A stretch of DNA of 64,000 nucleotides from Bisporella sp. PMI_857. Taxonomy: Eukaryota > Ascomycota > Leotiomycetes > Helotiales > Helotiaceae. Shown here in pieces: positions 51,801-61,177 of this stretch (positions within the stretch are counted from its first letter, which is position 1; every line of letters starts with the position of its first letter). The position numbers and the translations under genes are program-made. The stretch spans positions 1 through 64,000 of the forward strand of contig JAJSPD010000135.1 in NCBI GenBank assembly GCA_021307315.1. The letters run 5' to 3'. The notes below the pieces were generated by a model, which was not told where the DNA came from, made no database searches, and worked only from the letters and a program-made list of their open reading frames with translations.

Positions 51801-54407
51801 TATGGACATGAGACAATGGCGAAGATGCTTCTCGACAAGGGTGCTAAGCTTGACACCAAGAATAAGGATGGTCAGACACCGCTGTCACGAGCCGCGAAGA
51901 AAGGACACGAGGCGGTTGTGAGGCTACTTATTGAGAATGGCGCGGAGCTGGATTTCAGGGACACCAATGGCAAGATGCCGCTATCGTTGGCCGCGGAGAA
52001 TGGACATGAGGGGGTTGTGAAGTTGCTGCTTCTGAAGGGTGCTAAAGTGAATTTAGAGGATGATTTTGGTCGTACGGCACTGATATGGGCGGCGGAAAAC
52101 GGACATGAAGCAGTTGTAAAGGTGCTACTCGGGAAGGACGCCGCGATGGAAACCAAGGACGGCTTTGGTCGGACAGCACTGTTGTGGGCCGCGATAAATG
52201 ATCACAAGGCAGTGGTGAAACTGTTGCTCAAGAAGGGGGTCGATATGGACGCGAAAGATGAGAATGAAATGACATCGCTGCACTTGGCGGTTTCGAGAAA
52301 ACACGAGGCAGTGATATCGCAACTGCTGGAGAATGGTGCCGACACCGAAATGAAGACCATGAAATATGGTACACCGTTAGCTCTAGCAATTGAGTATAAG
52401 TCTGAAGCGGCCATCAAGCTGCTGCTCACGAATGGTGCTAAGGTGGACTACCGGTATATTCTTTATTTTGGAGATAGTATTTTTTCAAGACTTGACGAAC
52501 AAGAGATTCAGCTTCGATTTCTAGAAAAAAATGGATTTGATCGACTTGAACAATTTTGGCAACTTGAAGAGAAAGATCCTATCTCTAAAACGCTTAGACT
52601 TTCTAACTTTGTCCTTAAAAAAAAAGCAGAAGATGGGGATTGGAGAGAAGTTACGCCACTGTCGCGGGCTGTGGAGATAGGGTCCAGTGCGATAGTAGAG
52701 CTGCTGCTTGAGACAGGTGCCGAAATTAACTTGAAGGATAATAGTTTTCAGATGACGTTATTCTGGGCTGCAGAGAACGGGCATGATGCAGTGTTGAACC
52801 TGCTGCTTCAGAAAGGCGTCAGCATTGAATCCAAGGATGATGAACATGGTCAGACGCCGCTGTCACGAGCTGCAGAATATGGACACGAGGCAATTGTGAA
52901 GATGCTATTCGAAAATGGGGCTGAGCTCGACTCTAAGAGCAATAGCGACCAGACGCCGTTGTCGTGGGCTGCAGCATTTGGACACGAGGCAGTGATAACA
53001 ATGTTGCTCAAAAATGGAGCTGAGCTTGACTCTAAGGACAATGACGGCCAGACGCCGTTGTCATGGGCTGCAATGACGGGACATGAGGCAGTGGTAAAGA
53101 TTTTGCTTGAAAATGGAGCTGAGCTTGACTCTAAGGACAATGACGGCCAGACGCCGTTGTCATGGGCTGCAATGACGGGACATGAGGCAGTGGTAAAGAT
53201 TTTGCTTGAAAATGGAGCTGAGCTTGACTCTAAGGATAACAACGGCCGGAGCCCACTGTCATGGGCTGCAAAATGTGGACATGAGGCGGCTGTAATAGTA
53301 CTATTCGAAAATGGAGCCGAGCTTGACTCTAAGGATAATAACGGCCAGACGCCGCTATCATGGGCCGCTGAATATGGACACGAGGCAGTTGTGAGGGTAC
53401 TTTTTGAAAATGGAGCCCAGCTTGACTCTAAGGATAATAACGGCCAGACGCCGCTGTCATGGGCCGCTGAATATGGACACGAGGCAATTGTGAAGATGCT
53501 ATTTGAAAATGGGGCTGAGCTCGACTCTAAGAGCAATAGCGACCAGACGCCGTTGTCGTGGGCTGCAGCATTTGGACACGAGGCAGTGATAACAATGTTG
53601 CTTGAAAATGGAGCTGAGCTTGACTCTAAGGATAATAACGGCCAGACGCCACTATCATGGGCTGCAGAATATGGGCACGAGGCAGCTGTGATGGTGCTAT
53701 TTGAAAATGGAGCCGAACTTGACTCTAAGGATAATAACGGCAAGACGCCGCTAACATGGGCCGCAGAATATGGACACAAGGCGGTAGTGGAGCTACTGCT
53801 TGGAAAGGGTGCTAATATCGAAGCAAAGTGTACTGCTGGTCGGGTTGCATTACATGCGGCCAGTCAGGAAGGGCACGAGGAAGTAGTGCGGCTTCTGCTC
53901 GAGAAGGGAGCCGACGCTATGGCGGAAGATAGCGGCGGAAGGACGGCGCTTCATGCAGCCATACCGAAAAAGCATGAGGAGGCAGAGAAGCAGGACGAGA
54001 TTGAATCGCAAAAGAGCGGGTTGGATGATGGGACGAGTGGTTCAGTTGAGATAGTGGTGAGTAGCTACAAGGCGGTGGTGCTGCTGCTGCTAGATGCCAT
54101 GGCGAATATCAACGCAAAGGATAACAATGGAAGGACGGCACTATATATAGCGACTACTAATGGGCACGAGGCCGTAGTTCAGTTGCTGCTTGAGCACAAA
54201 GCGGATGTTAACGCGAAGGCTGATGAAGGAATGACGGCGCTGCATGTAGCAGCTTCGAGCGGGCATAAGGAAGTAGTGCGGCTTCTGCTTGAACACAAGG
54301 CAGACGCCGAGGCAAAGGCTGACGATGGAATGACAGCAATGCACTTGGCAGTTGCGAACGGACATAATTGGGTAGTACAGCAACTGCTTGAAAAGGCTCT
54401 AAGCTAG
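48837..54407 (+). CDS. NLR receptor: PNP-NACHT-ankyrin repeats
   Basis: Exons 48837-49851, 50074-50269, 50348-50917 and 50969-54407 splice to 5220 bases, a 1739-residue protein with no stop. Introns have good GT-AG ends. Domains: PNP/UDP-type effector domain (residues about 15-330; YTVGWISALSLE, FGLMVGIGAGIP, CCIEMEAAGLMDNFPCLVIR); NACHT NTPase (about 370-700; Walker A GEPGAGKTY, Walker B LVYICIDALDEL); winged-helix region (WRGMQILTWVYLASRLLSVK, RLVHKFLQDHL); then about 24 ankyrin repeats of 33 residues to the C-terminus, with a 64-residue break near the eighth and an insertion in the twenty-first. Fungal NLRs of this design act in non-self recognition and regulated cell death; the ligand is unknown. 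The ATG is placed at MSASNSSERPKKPDHRDYTV because the PNP domain starts there, though the frame is open further up. Confidence 0.9.
52860..53760 (+). repeat. Near-identical 99-bp tandem repeats in the ankyrin array
   Basis: Nine or so consecutive 99-bp units encode DNNGQTPLSWAAEYGHEAV-like repeats. Two neighbouring units (53038-53136 and 53137-53235) appear identical in DNA. A two-unit block at about 52873-53036 recurs 594 bp later (53467-53630) with only a few differences. The repeats before 52700 and after 53800 are far more diverged. Confidence 0.9.
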
Positions 54408-54889
54408 GCTCTAGGATCCTACTCGATAATTGATTAATTAATTGATTAATTATATAAGTGTCGGATCACTCTACCCCGTGGCAACACCACGTAATTGCTA
54501 CGCAGTTGCCTGTTGGGTTGAATGTGATCTGATTGTTGAAGGATGAATCAAGGGATGAGGATATGCCTCATCCCTAAGTCATGTGACTTCGTCACATGAC
54601 CCATCCTTCATTCAGTAACTAATCTATACTGGTAAATATTGATACAAACACTGGGCATACTCTAAGAATGCCCGAAATCCCTATTGAAAAGAATCATTCT
54701 GATTGGCCAATTGGGTCAAGGGAGCTTCTTTATTGGCCAGAATCCTATTCGCAAATGCCTCTCCAAACCGCTCTTGCAAACCGCTTTTGCAAAACGTGCC
54801 TACAAAACGTTTTTGCAAAACGCTCCGTATCGCTCCGTAAATTACTCCTTCTAAGTTTTTTCGACTTACTCTACGGCTCGTATGTCGAT

Positions 54890-57800
54890 TGTATTTGAAT
54901 CAATAAGTTGCTTGAGGGCCGTAAAAGCTTTGCTTTTGGTGAAGGAATCAGCAGGGTTGGTATCACTACTTACTTATTTGACTTCCGCAATTTTTCTGCG
55001 TTCGTACGATTGACGAAGGCAAAAAACGTCGATCATGAAACGTTTTTCTTGAGTAGTTCCTAGTTTTACGAGGCAATCGTATAATAACTTCGAATCCGTA
55101 CAAAAAACTAAAAGAAAAGTGATATTAAGGATTCTATCGATCGTTGCTTTGATCGAAGCGCCGATATCGAATCCGTGGGTTATGGCGTAGAGTTCAGAAG
55201 CTAGTACGCTTCTTGTTACTCGTTTGCACTTGACCGATAACCAGTGAACGATATTTGCGCGGTTTTGATTGTCAGCTAGTACTAATATATATCCGATTTA
55301 AGATGAAAAGTCTTTGTTGTTGGCGAAAAATGAATCTGTAAATACTAGTAGTTTCAAGGTTTCGATATTTAGCTTGACGAATCGAAAGCCGCGGGTTGAA
55401 TTGTCAATTTGCCATTAGAGTCGTTTGTTGAAAGCTTTAATATCTTTTTCATCAGAGTTGATTGCCTGGGCCGCAAAGAATAAATCAAAAAAAGCTTCAA
55501 GTTGTAATACAAAAGCGATATAGGCTCTTTTCGCGCGTTGAGCAATATATTGATTCTTGGTGTCGACAATACGAGTCAAGCTTTTAGAACTAGTAGTCGA
55601 AAAAAAGCTGTTATCGACTAGTTTAAAGTTTTTGCATTAGCGTTCCTAAGAAAGCGTAATAGTTCCGGCTTTGTCGAGCTCTATAAAACCTCTATTGAAC
55701 TTAATTGGGTAGTCGAGTATAAAAGCTTTTTATTCTTGGCCAGAAGTTGAGCTTTTTCCAGCTTGCTTTGCTTTAGATCTACGAAGTCGAAGTCTCCGAA
55801 AAACAGCGTGTCGTCGGTTTATAAGCCAACTAATCCGAAAAGCTCGTTTCTGAGCAAAAAGCACGGGTTATATGTTAATTAATTTATTCCGAGTTCTTTC
55901 AAGTAGTAAGTGTAGTAAGTTTGGAACCAATGATTGCCGGCTTCCGGAACTTCGTAAAGTAGCTTGACTACTTTGAGAATTAAGCTTTCCTTTAAATTGC
56001 GAGCTAGTTCCGGTAAAAGTGTAATATAGAAGTCACGGTTAAGCTTAGTAGCTGATTAAACGTAAGCTTAAGTGATGTCTCGAAGATATAAAGTCTTTTC
56101 GGGCTGCAAACAAGCTGCAAAGCAAAGTATTAAACGTTGGCTGACTCGTTGAATTGTAAGTGATTAAGTCAGTACGATTCCTTTCTTTAAATCGTTGTAA
56201 GCTTGAACTACTAAGCGTGATTTCTCAAAAGCTCGGTCAGTTCTTTTGTTTTTAATTTCGTCGACGAATCTCGAATTGAAGATTCGTACGTTTTGGGAAC
56301 AGTAGCAAAGTCTACAATCTCAAATACTTTTTTTTTTAGCAAGCCTGTAATTTCCAGTTGGCGAGAAGTTGCAAAAAGTTCGTTATTTTGTATAAAAGCC
56401 GTGATATTTAGAAAAGGATTTTTGCGGGGTCTTTCTCGGCCGCGCTTAGCTGGCTAAAGTGGTTGTGGCAATAGTTCGAGGTTCGTGATAAAGCTTACAG
56501 GTTGTAGCGGTTGTGCAGGCTTGTCGCTGTTATTCTTTTCCGTATTAAAAAGCTTTACGGTTGTTGATCGAAAGGTAGTTGGGCCGTAAAGTAAGTTAAT
56601 TACGCAAAATTCTCCTTCAATTGATATCAGCTTGTGTAGACTATTCCAGTGGCTATAGCTGCTTGTATTTCCTTTTTTTTATACTAACACAAAGGAGTTC
56701 AAGAGAAAGTCGTAAATAGCGTCGATTTTAGGTCCGTTTCGCATATTGAAAGCGTTATTGACTTGGTGTACAGCTTTGAGTTTTTTGACTTCATTTATAG
56801 CTTTCTTGAAAGCCGTAGCTCGTTGTTGGATAGTAGCTGAAAAAGCGTCGAGTTCGGTGATTCGTGAGTATGCCCCGTAGACCAATAGCGTTGGTACGAG
56901 CCCGTTAGGGCTTGCGGAGTCATTTACAGCTTTGAAAGCCATTTGTAGAGCTATATTTTTGTCGATATTTTGAATTTCGGCTGTGATAATTTGAAAAGCT
57001 CGTCGCAACGAGCCGTGATATCGCTCGACTAGGCCAATCGAGTAATAGGCTTTTACTAGTGCGGTTTTGACTTTAATACTTATAGAGCTAGCGTGTTGCT
57101 TGAATTCCTTGCTGACAAAGTTCTTGCCGGCGTCGGTGGCAATCAAGTCGGGAGGGCCTAAATAAGTGTCAATCCAGCATATGCGTAGCACGTCCCATAT
57201 GTGCTTTGCGCTGATATTTTGAAGCTATTTTCTCGTCTGGTATCGAGTAGCCTAGTTAACGATATAGAGCAATGGGCTTCCGCCAATATACATAATGTCG
57301 ACAATAATACAGTAATTAAAATCAATGTTGCTATTTTCGATTGTGAACTTGAATTTACTGGGGGATTTGCTATGCTTTTGGCAGTAAAAGCAATATCGAG
57401 TTAAGTGCTCTAAAGCGTTTTTGTTGACTTTATAGCTAGCGCGAGTCAGTACTGCTTCGAGCCTTTCTACCGAAAGGTGGCCGAATCGACGATGAAGCCG
57501 GCGTAGCTCTAAGTCAGTAAAATAGCAAAAGTTGTTGTCGAAAAAGTTTTTCAAGAAAGATTGTAAAAAAGTATCCCAGAGCAAAAATAAGTAGCTAAAA
57601 CGACGTACAACTAGTACGTTGCCGTTCGGAGTAACTAAAACGTTTTTCAGGTTGTTTAAGTAAACCTGTAAAGAATCTATATTCGCAAGACTAAAAAGGA
57701 ACGGAGTATCCGACTTGACAATATGAAATTGTATCTGTTTTAATAGAGTATCGAAAGAAATTAAGCCGATTGACGTTGTAAAGCCGATACTAAACTGTAC

Positions 57801-58268
57801 TTTGACTATTTTTTTTGTAAAGTCGTCGATATCGATATTAGCTTTGCTTTAACGTTGCAAAGCTTGGAGTTGGCTATAGCCGGCAGTTGAGTGTTTTGAA
57901 GCACCGGTATCGATCATAATGCTATAGAATTGGCTAGCGTTGTAGCGTAATAAGTTGGCAGAAGTAGCGGTGTAAATATTAGCGTTGTACAGATCGTTTT
58001 CAGAGTTATTTACAGGGCTGTTGTCATGGGTACGGCCCGTAGCTGCAATCAGATAGCCTACAGCTCGATCATTCAGCTCCGTAATCAGTAAAGTCGCGTC
58101 GCTGCTTGCAAAGCAGCTTGTTGCAAAGCACCCTATTTGATCGCCGGAGCTAGGGTTCACGTCAGAAAGAAAGTCGAAATTAAAGTCAGCTTTGACTGTT
58201 AAAGCGCTGAAGGCTTCGTTGATACCTTTAGAATCGCTTTCGCTATCGTCGTCGCTTTCAAAGGTCAT
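54890..58268 (-). pseudogene. Copia A pol, many stops
   Basis: Minus-strand blocks. Protease 58268-57849 (MIDTGASKHSTAGYSQLQ). GAG-pre-integrase (RLHRRFGHLSVERLEAVLTR, RYCFYCQKHSK) and integrase core 57584-56679 (GPPDLIATDAGKNFVSKEF, YYSIGLVERYHGSLRRAFQI). RT region about 56400-55650 with many stops (PEAGNHWFQTYYTYYLKELG). RNase H about 55330-54950 (NIVHWLSVKCKRVTRSVLAS, ELYAITHGFDIGASIKATI), ending DTNPADSFTKSKAFTALKQL. Stops occur at Gln/Trp positions, but the frame is otherwise readable end to end. The protease and integrase blocks are the best preserved. Confidence 0.85.
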
Positions 58269-58313
58269 AATGTATTAGCGTAAACTGTCGTCGAATGTAA
58301 GGTGCTGGAGTAG

Positions 58314-58499
58314 TGTGGCACGAATCAACTCATATATTGAACAAAGACTAATCTCTACCCTTTCTACTACGTCCCGAGTCCCCTACTTATACCCTCCGAA
58401 CCCCTGGCGGCTCCCTACGTGCCCATACATGCCAAGTCTCAGTGCCTTTACCGAGCCCCCTTCATTGCCCCTCAGCACGTGACATCCTGGCGCCTGACA
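58314..58499 (-). repeat. LTR family 4 nested in Copia A
   Basis: On the minus strand it runs TGTCAGGCGCCAGGATGTCA to TTCGTGCCACA (186 bp) with GGGTATAAGTAGGG inside. It separates the gag end (NFNKHFD) from the protease-proximal reading frame. It matches 61079-61177 on the + strand. The flanks AGTAG and TCGAA do not match each other. Confidence 0.65.
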
Positions 58500-60050
58500 T
58501 CGAAGTGCTTGTTGAAGTTAGGTGCTTTAGTGTCGAACTTGCTTAAGTTACAAGCTTTGAATCGGGCTTTTGCTTCCTTTTGTTCTTCGGGAGTGTGTTT
58601 CTACGAACGACAGTTTTCTTTTTTGCAAACAAAGCAACGGCCTTTTCGGCGGCTGTACTAGCGATTGCTTTGGCCGGTATTGTGCTTTTTCCCGTAGTAC
58701 CGTCGGTCCGTAAAGTACACTGAAAAGCCAGAGCTAGCTGCTTCATGAATTTCGATTAAAAAGCGTAAGTCGTTAATTAGACTTGCTACAGTGTTTAATA
58801 GTTTGTAACAAGTATATCGGCAAGCTTCATTTTGTTGGCAAGCCGTAATAAGCTTATTGTGAAAAAAGCTGTCAGTTCGAAGGCTGAGTTTTAGGCTATG
58901 TTGGAGCTGTCGTAAAGTTTTGATTAGCAACTGGAAGCACTCTGTAGTTAGCTTTCCGGAGTTGCTAGCGATCACGCTTTTAAAAGTCGTATTGTTTTAC
59001 CGATTTAGTACGCTACGCTTGTATTTAAGTCCTTCGAAGTAATTAGAAGTTGCAACGCATATCTCTTCAAAAGTAACGGTGCCGTTAGTATTCCTAAAGT
59101 TAGTGTAGTAGTGATCAAGAGCTAGGCCTCGTAGCATAGTTGAATAAGCTTAAGCCAGCGCTGCTTTCGGCATACTTGCTTTATTGCACAGGTCGAGAAA
59201 TATTGTCAACTTAAAGTCGAAATTGTCGTTTTTTCCACTGTACTTGATATCGTCGGTATACAACTTAGTCAAAACAGCTAGTTCTTTGCCATAAGTACGA
59301 TTTCTTTCTATTTGTGCTTCTGTGCTAAAGAGGGAAAATAGCTGAGCTTCTTCTTTTTCTTCTTCTTCTTCTTTTTCCGGGATATCTAACGAATCGGGAA
59401 TTGAAGTTCGACGGAACTGAATTGCAAGTCGTTTTTGTATTTTTTCTAAGAGTTCTTCGGATTTTACTTTGCTTAAGCTTCCCGGCTGCTTCAGCAAGGC
59501 CGCAATCTTTTCATTACTTTATATATGACGCTTTTTCTCGTTTGCTGTCACGGCACGTAGAATAAGAGCAACGGCTCAAAGTAATACGGGTAAGAATCGA
59601 GAATAATAGAACTACAGGACTATGGAGGCAGAGAGGGAAGCATATATACAGGTGTTTGGGCCACGTGGCGTTCCGCGTGATCCCCAATGTGGATGCCTTA
59701 CGGGCTGTTAGGCCATAAAGGAGCTGTAGGCGCGCCAGCGCCGTGACATTTGCCGCTTTATGTAAAGTCTGGCCTAGCGTTTTTGACTTTGTACGAGGTA
59801 GTATGTAAACACTGCCAGTGTGCAAGTAGCTTCGAAGAATTTGACGGTTCGAGAGCGTAATCTTGTTGAATTCTTCTTTGTCGAAGCTCTGAAAATCATC
59901 TTGAAAAAGCTCCTAAAGGTCGAAGTCCAGCTTTGTATGGCGAGTGTATTTTTTAACTCTCGCATTCACGTACGAATTGAGGTCCTCCGTTGTAGCCTTT
60001 TTCGCATCAATACTATACTGCCATTTATCCTCGTCGATGTCACGAAAGCC
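58500..60050 (-). pseudogene. Copia A gag, interrupted by solo LTRs
   Basis: Minus-strand reading from about 60040: FQSFDKEEFNKITLSNRQIL, TLGQTLHKAAN, then a solo LTR (59748-59546). It continues LLEKIQKRLAIQFRRTSIP, an acidic EKEEEEEKEEAQ microsatellite-encoded run, LYTDDIKYSGKNDNFDFKLT, FFHNKLITACQQNEACRYTC and a zinc knuckle GRCFVCKKENCRS, ending KAPNFNKHFD at the second nested LTR. The Trp after NCRS is a TAG. Confidence 0.75.
59546..59748. repeat. Solo LTR of the chromovirus family nested in Copia A
   Basis: 203 bp, TGTCACGGCACG to GCGCCGTGACA, about 85-90% like the LTRs of the element at 41355-47410. It is flanked by TTTGC on both sides (59541-59545 and 59749-59753), so it inserted into Copia A gag and then lost its body by LTR recombination. 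Confidence 0.9.
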
Positions 60051-60601
60051 TAATCCTTTGGCCTGGTGAGGCGGCTAGTAAGGTGGTTCTATTACGAGAA
60101 TACTAAACTAAGGAGGAAAAGCAATTGTTGTGCGCGATCATGATAGAAATGAGGGGTCGTGCCAAGCCCACCTAGGTCACATGATCCATGATCGTGACAG
60201 TCGATTGGTTCTTGGCTATTAAAAGGGCTGGCGGAGGCAGCCATAGCGAGCTAAGTGTGCGTGGGGTTCGATTTAAGGATTGGTTCGAAGCAAATAGGGT
60301 TGTGGATTCGATGCAACGTTGCAGGGGTCAAAGGATCGAGGTATAGGTTGAGAGGTGTGTTGTAATTGAATTGGGTTCGATATTCTGATCTAAAAGATCT
60401 AACTGATCAGTGTCGGATCACTCTACCCGTGGCAACACCACGTAATTGCTACGCAGTTGCCTGTTGGGTTGAATGTGATCTGATTGTTGAAGGATGAATC
60501 AAGGGATGAGGATATGCCTCATCCCTAAGTCATGTGACGAAGTCACATGACCCATCCTCCATTCAGTAACTAATCTATACTGGTAAATATTGATACAAAC
60601 A

Positions 60602-61078
60602 ATAAGCTTCTTGCAACTAAGGCTATAAGCTAACTACATTGTTCTTATATTTGCTATTTGATCTAGTTAAGACCTAGCTAGTCTAAGACTAGACTATAGC
60701 TATAAGTATAGTTAAAGACTAGCTCCTACCTTATTATCTCTCTTTCCTATATCCTCTACTACTACTACCCTTAGTTAAGACCTTTTTATTACTATTATAA
60801 ATTATATTACTGTAGCGGGGCTACATGTGACATGGATCACGGGCTGTCACACGTGATCTATATATTTGTATTTAGCTGTCAGAAATAGGGTTTATTAGGC
60901 AAGAGGAGTCAGTTAGAGGATCTGTGAAGGTATCACCGTGATGGAGATACAGGCTTGTATGAGCGTTATTCATTAATGATTGATATCTACAGTTCTGAGC
61001 CGTAAATGAGGGGAAGATGTTTCTAACGTACTTGATAAGCAACTTGACTGTATAAGCAACTTGATCACCCAAATTTAC
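60602..61078. other. AT-rich spacer and LINE-associated repeat
   Basis: 60602-60830 is rich in CTAAGACTAG/CTATAGCTATAAG units. 60905-61018 repeats 9688-9801 in diverged form (GAGGATCTGTGAAGGTATCA against GAGGATCAGTGAGAGTATCA). 61035-61062 carries TAAGCAACTTGA twice, the reverse of 9238-9273. No gene. Confidence 0.55.
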
Positions 61079-61177
61079 TGTCAGGCGCCAGGATGTCACG
61101 TGCTGAGGGGCAATGAAGGGGGCTCGGTAAAGGCACTGAGACTTGGCATGTATGGGCACGAAGGGAGCCGCCAGGGG
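61079..61177 (+). repeat. LTR family 4, truncated by Copia B
   Basis: The first 99 bp of family 4 (TGTCAGGCGCCAGGATGTCA to CCGCCAGGGG), nearly identical to the inverted copy at 58314-58499. It is cut off where the Copia B LTR begins. Confidence 0.75.

Larger units (their letters stand above)
54459..60601 (-). mobile_element. Ty1/Copia element A, complete but dead, 6.1 kb
   Basis: The LTRs at 54459-54650 and 60411-60601 run TGTCGGATCACTC to TTGATACAAACA and differ at a handful of sites. The target duplication is ATAAG (54454-54458 and 60602-60606). Coding on the minus strand follows the Copia order gag, protease, integrase, RT, RNase H. Two other LTR sequences are nested in its gag region (58314-58499 and 59546-59748). 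Confidence 0.93.

Noticed and set aside
51872..53779. Long minus-strand ORFs (up to 309 codons) opposite the ankyrin array
   Set aside because: They are shadows of the repetitive + strand ankyrin codons; their Ser/Ala/Pro repeats have no independent domain and follow the 99-bp period.
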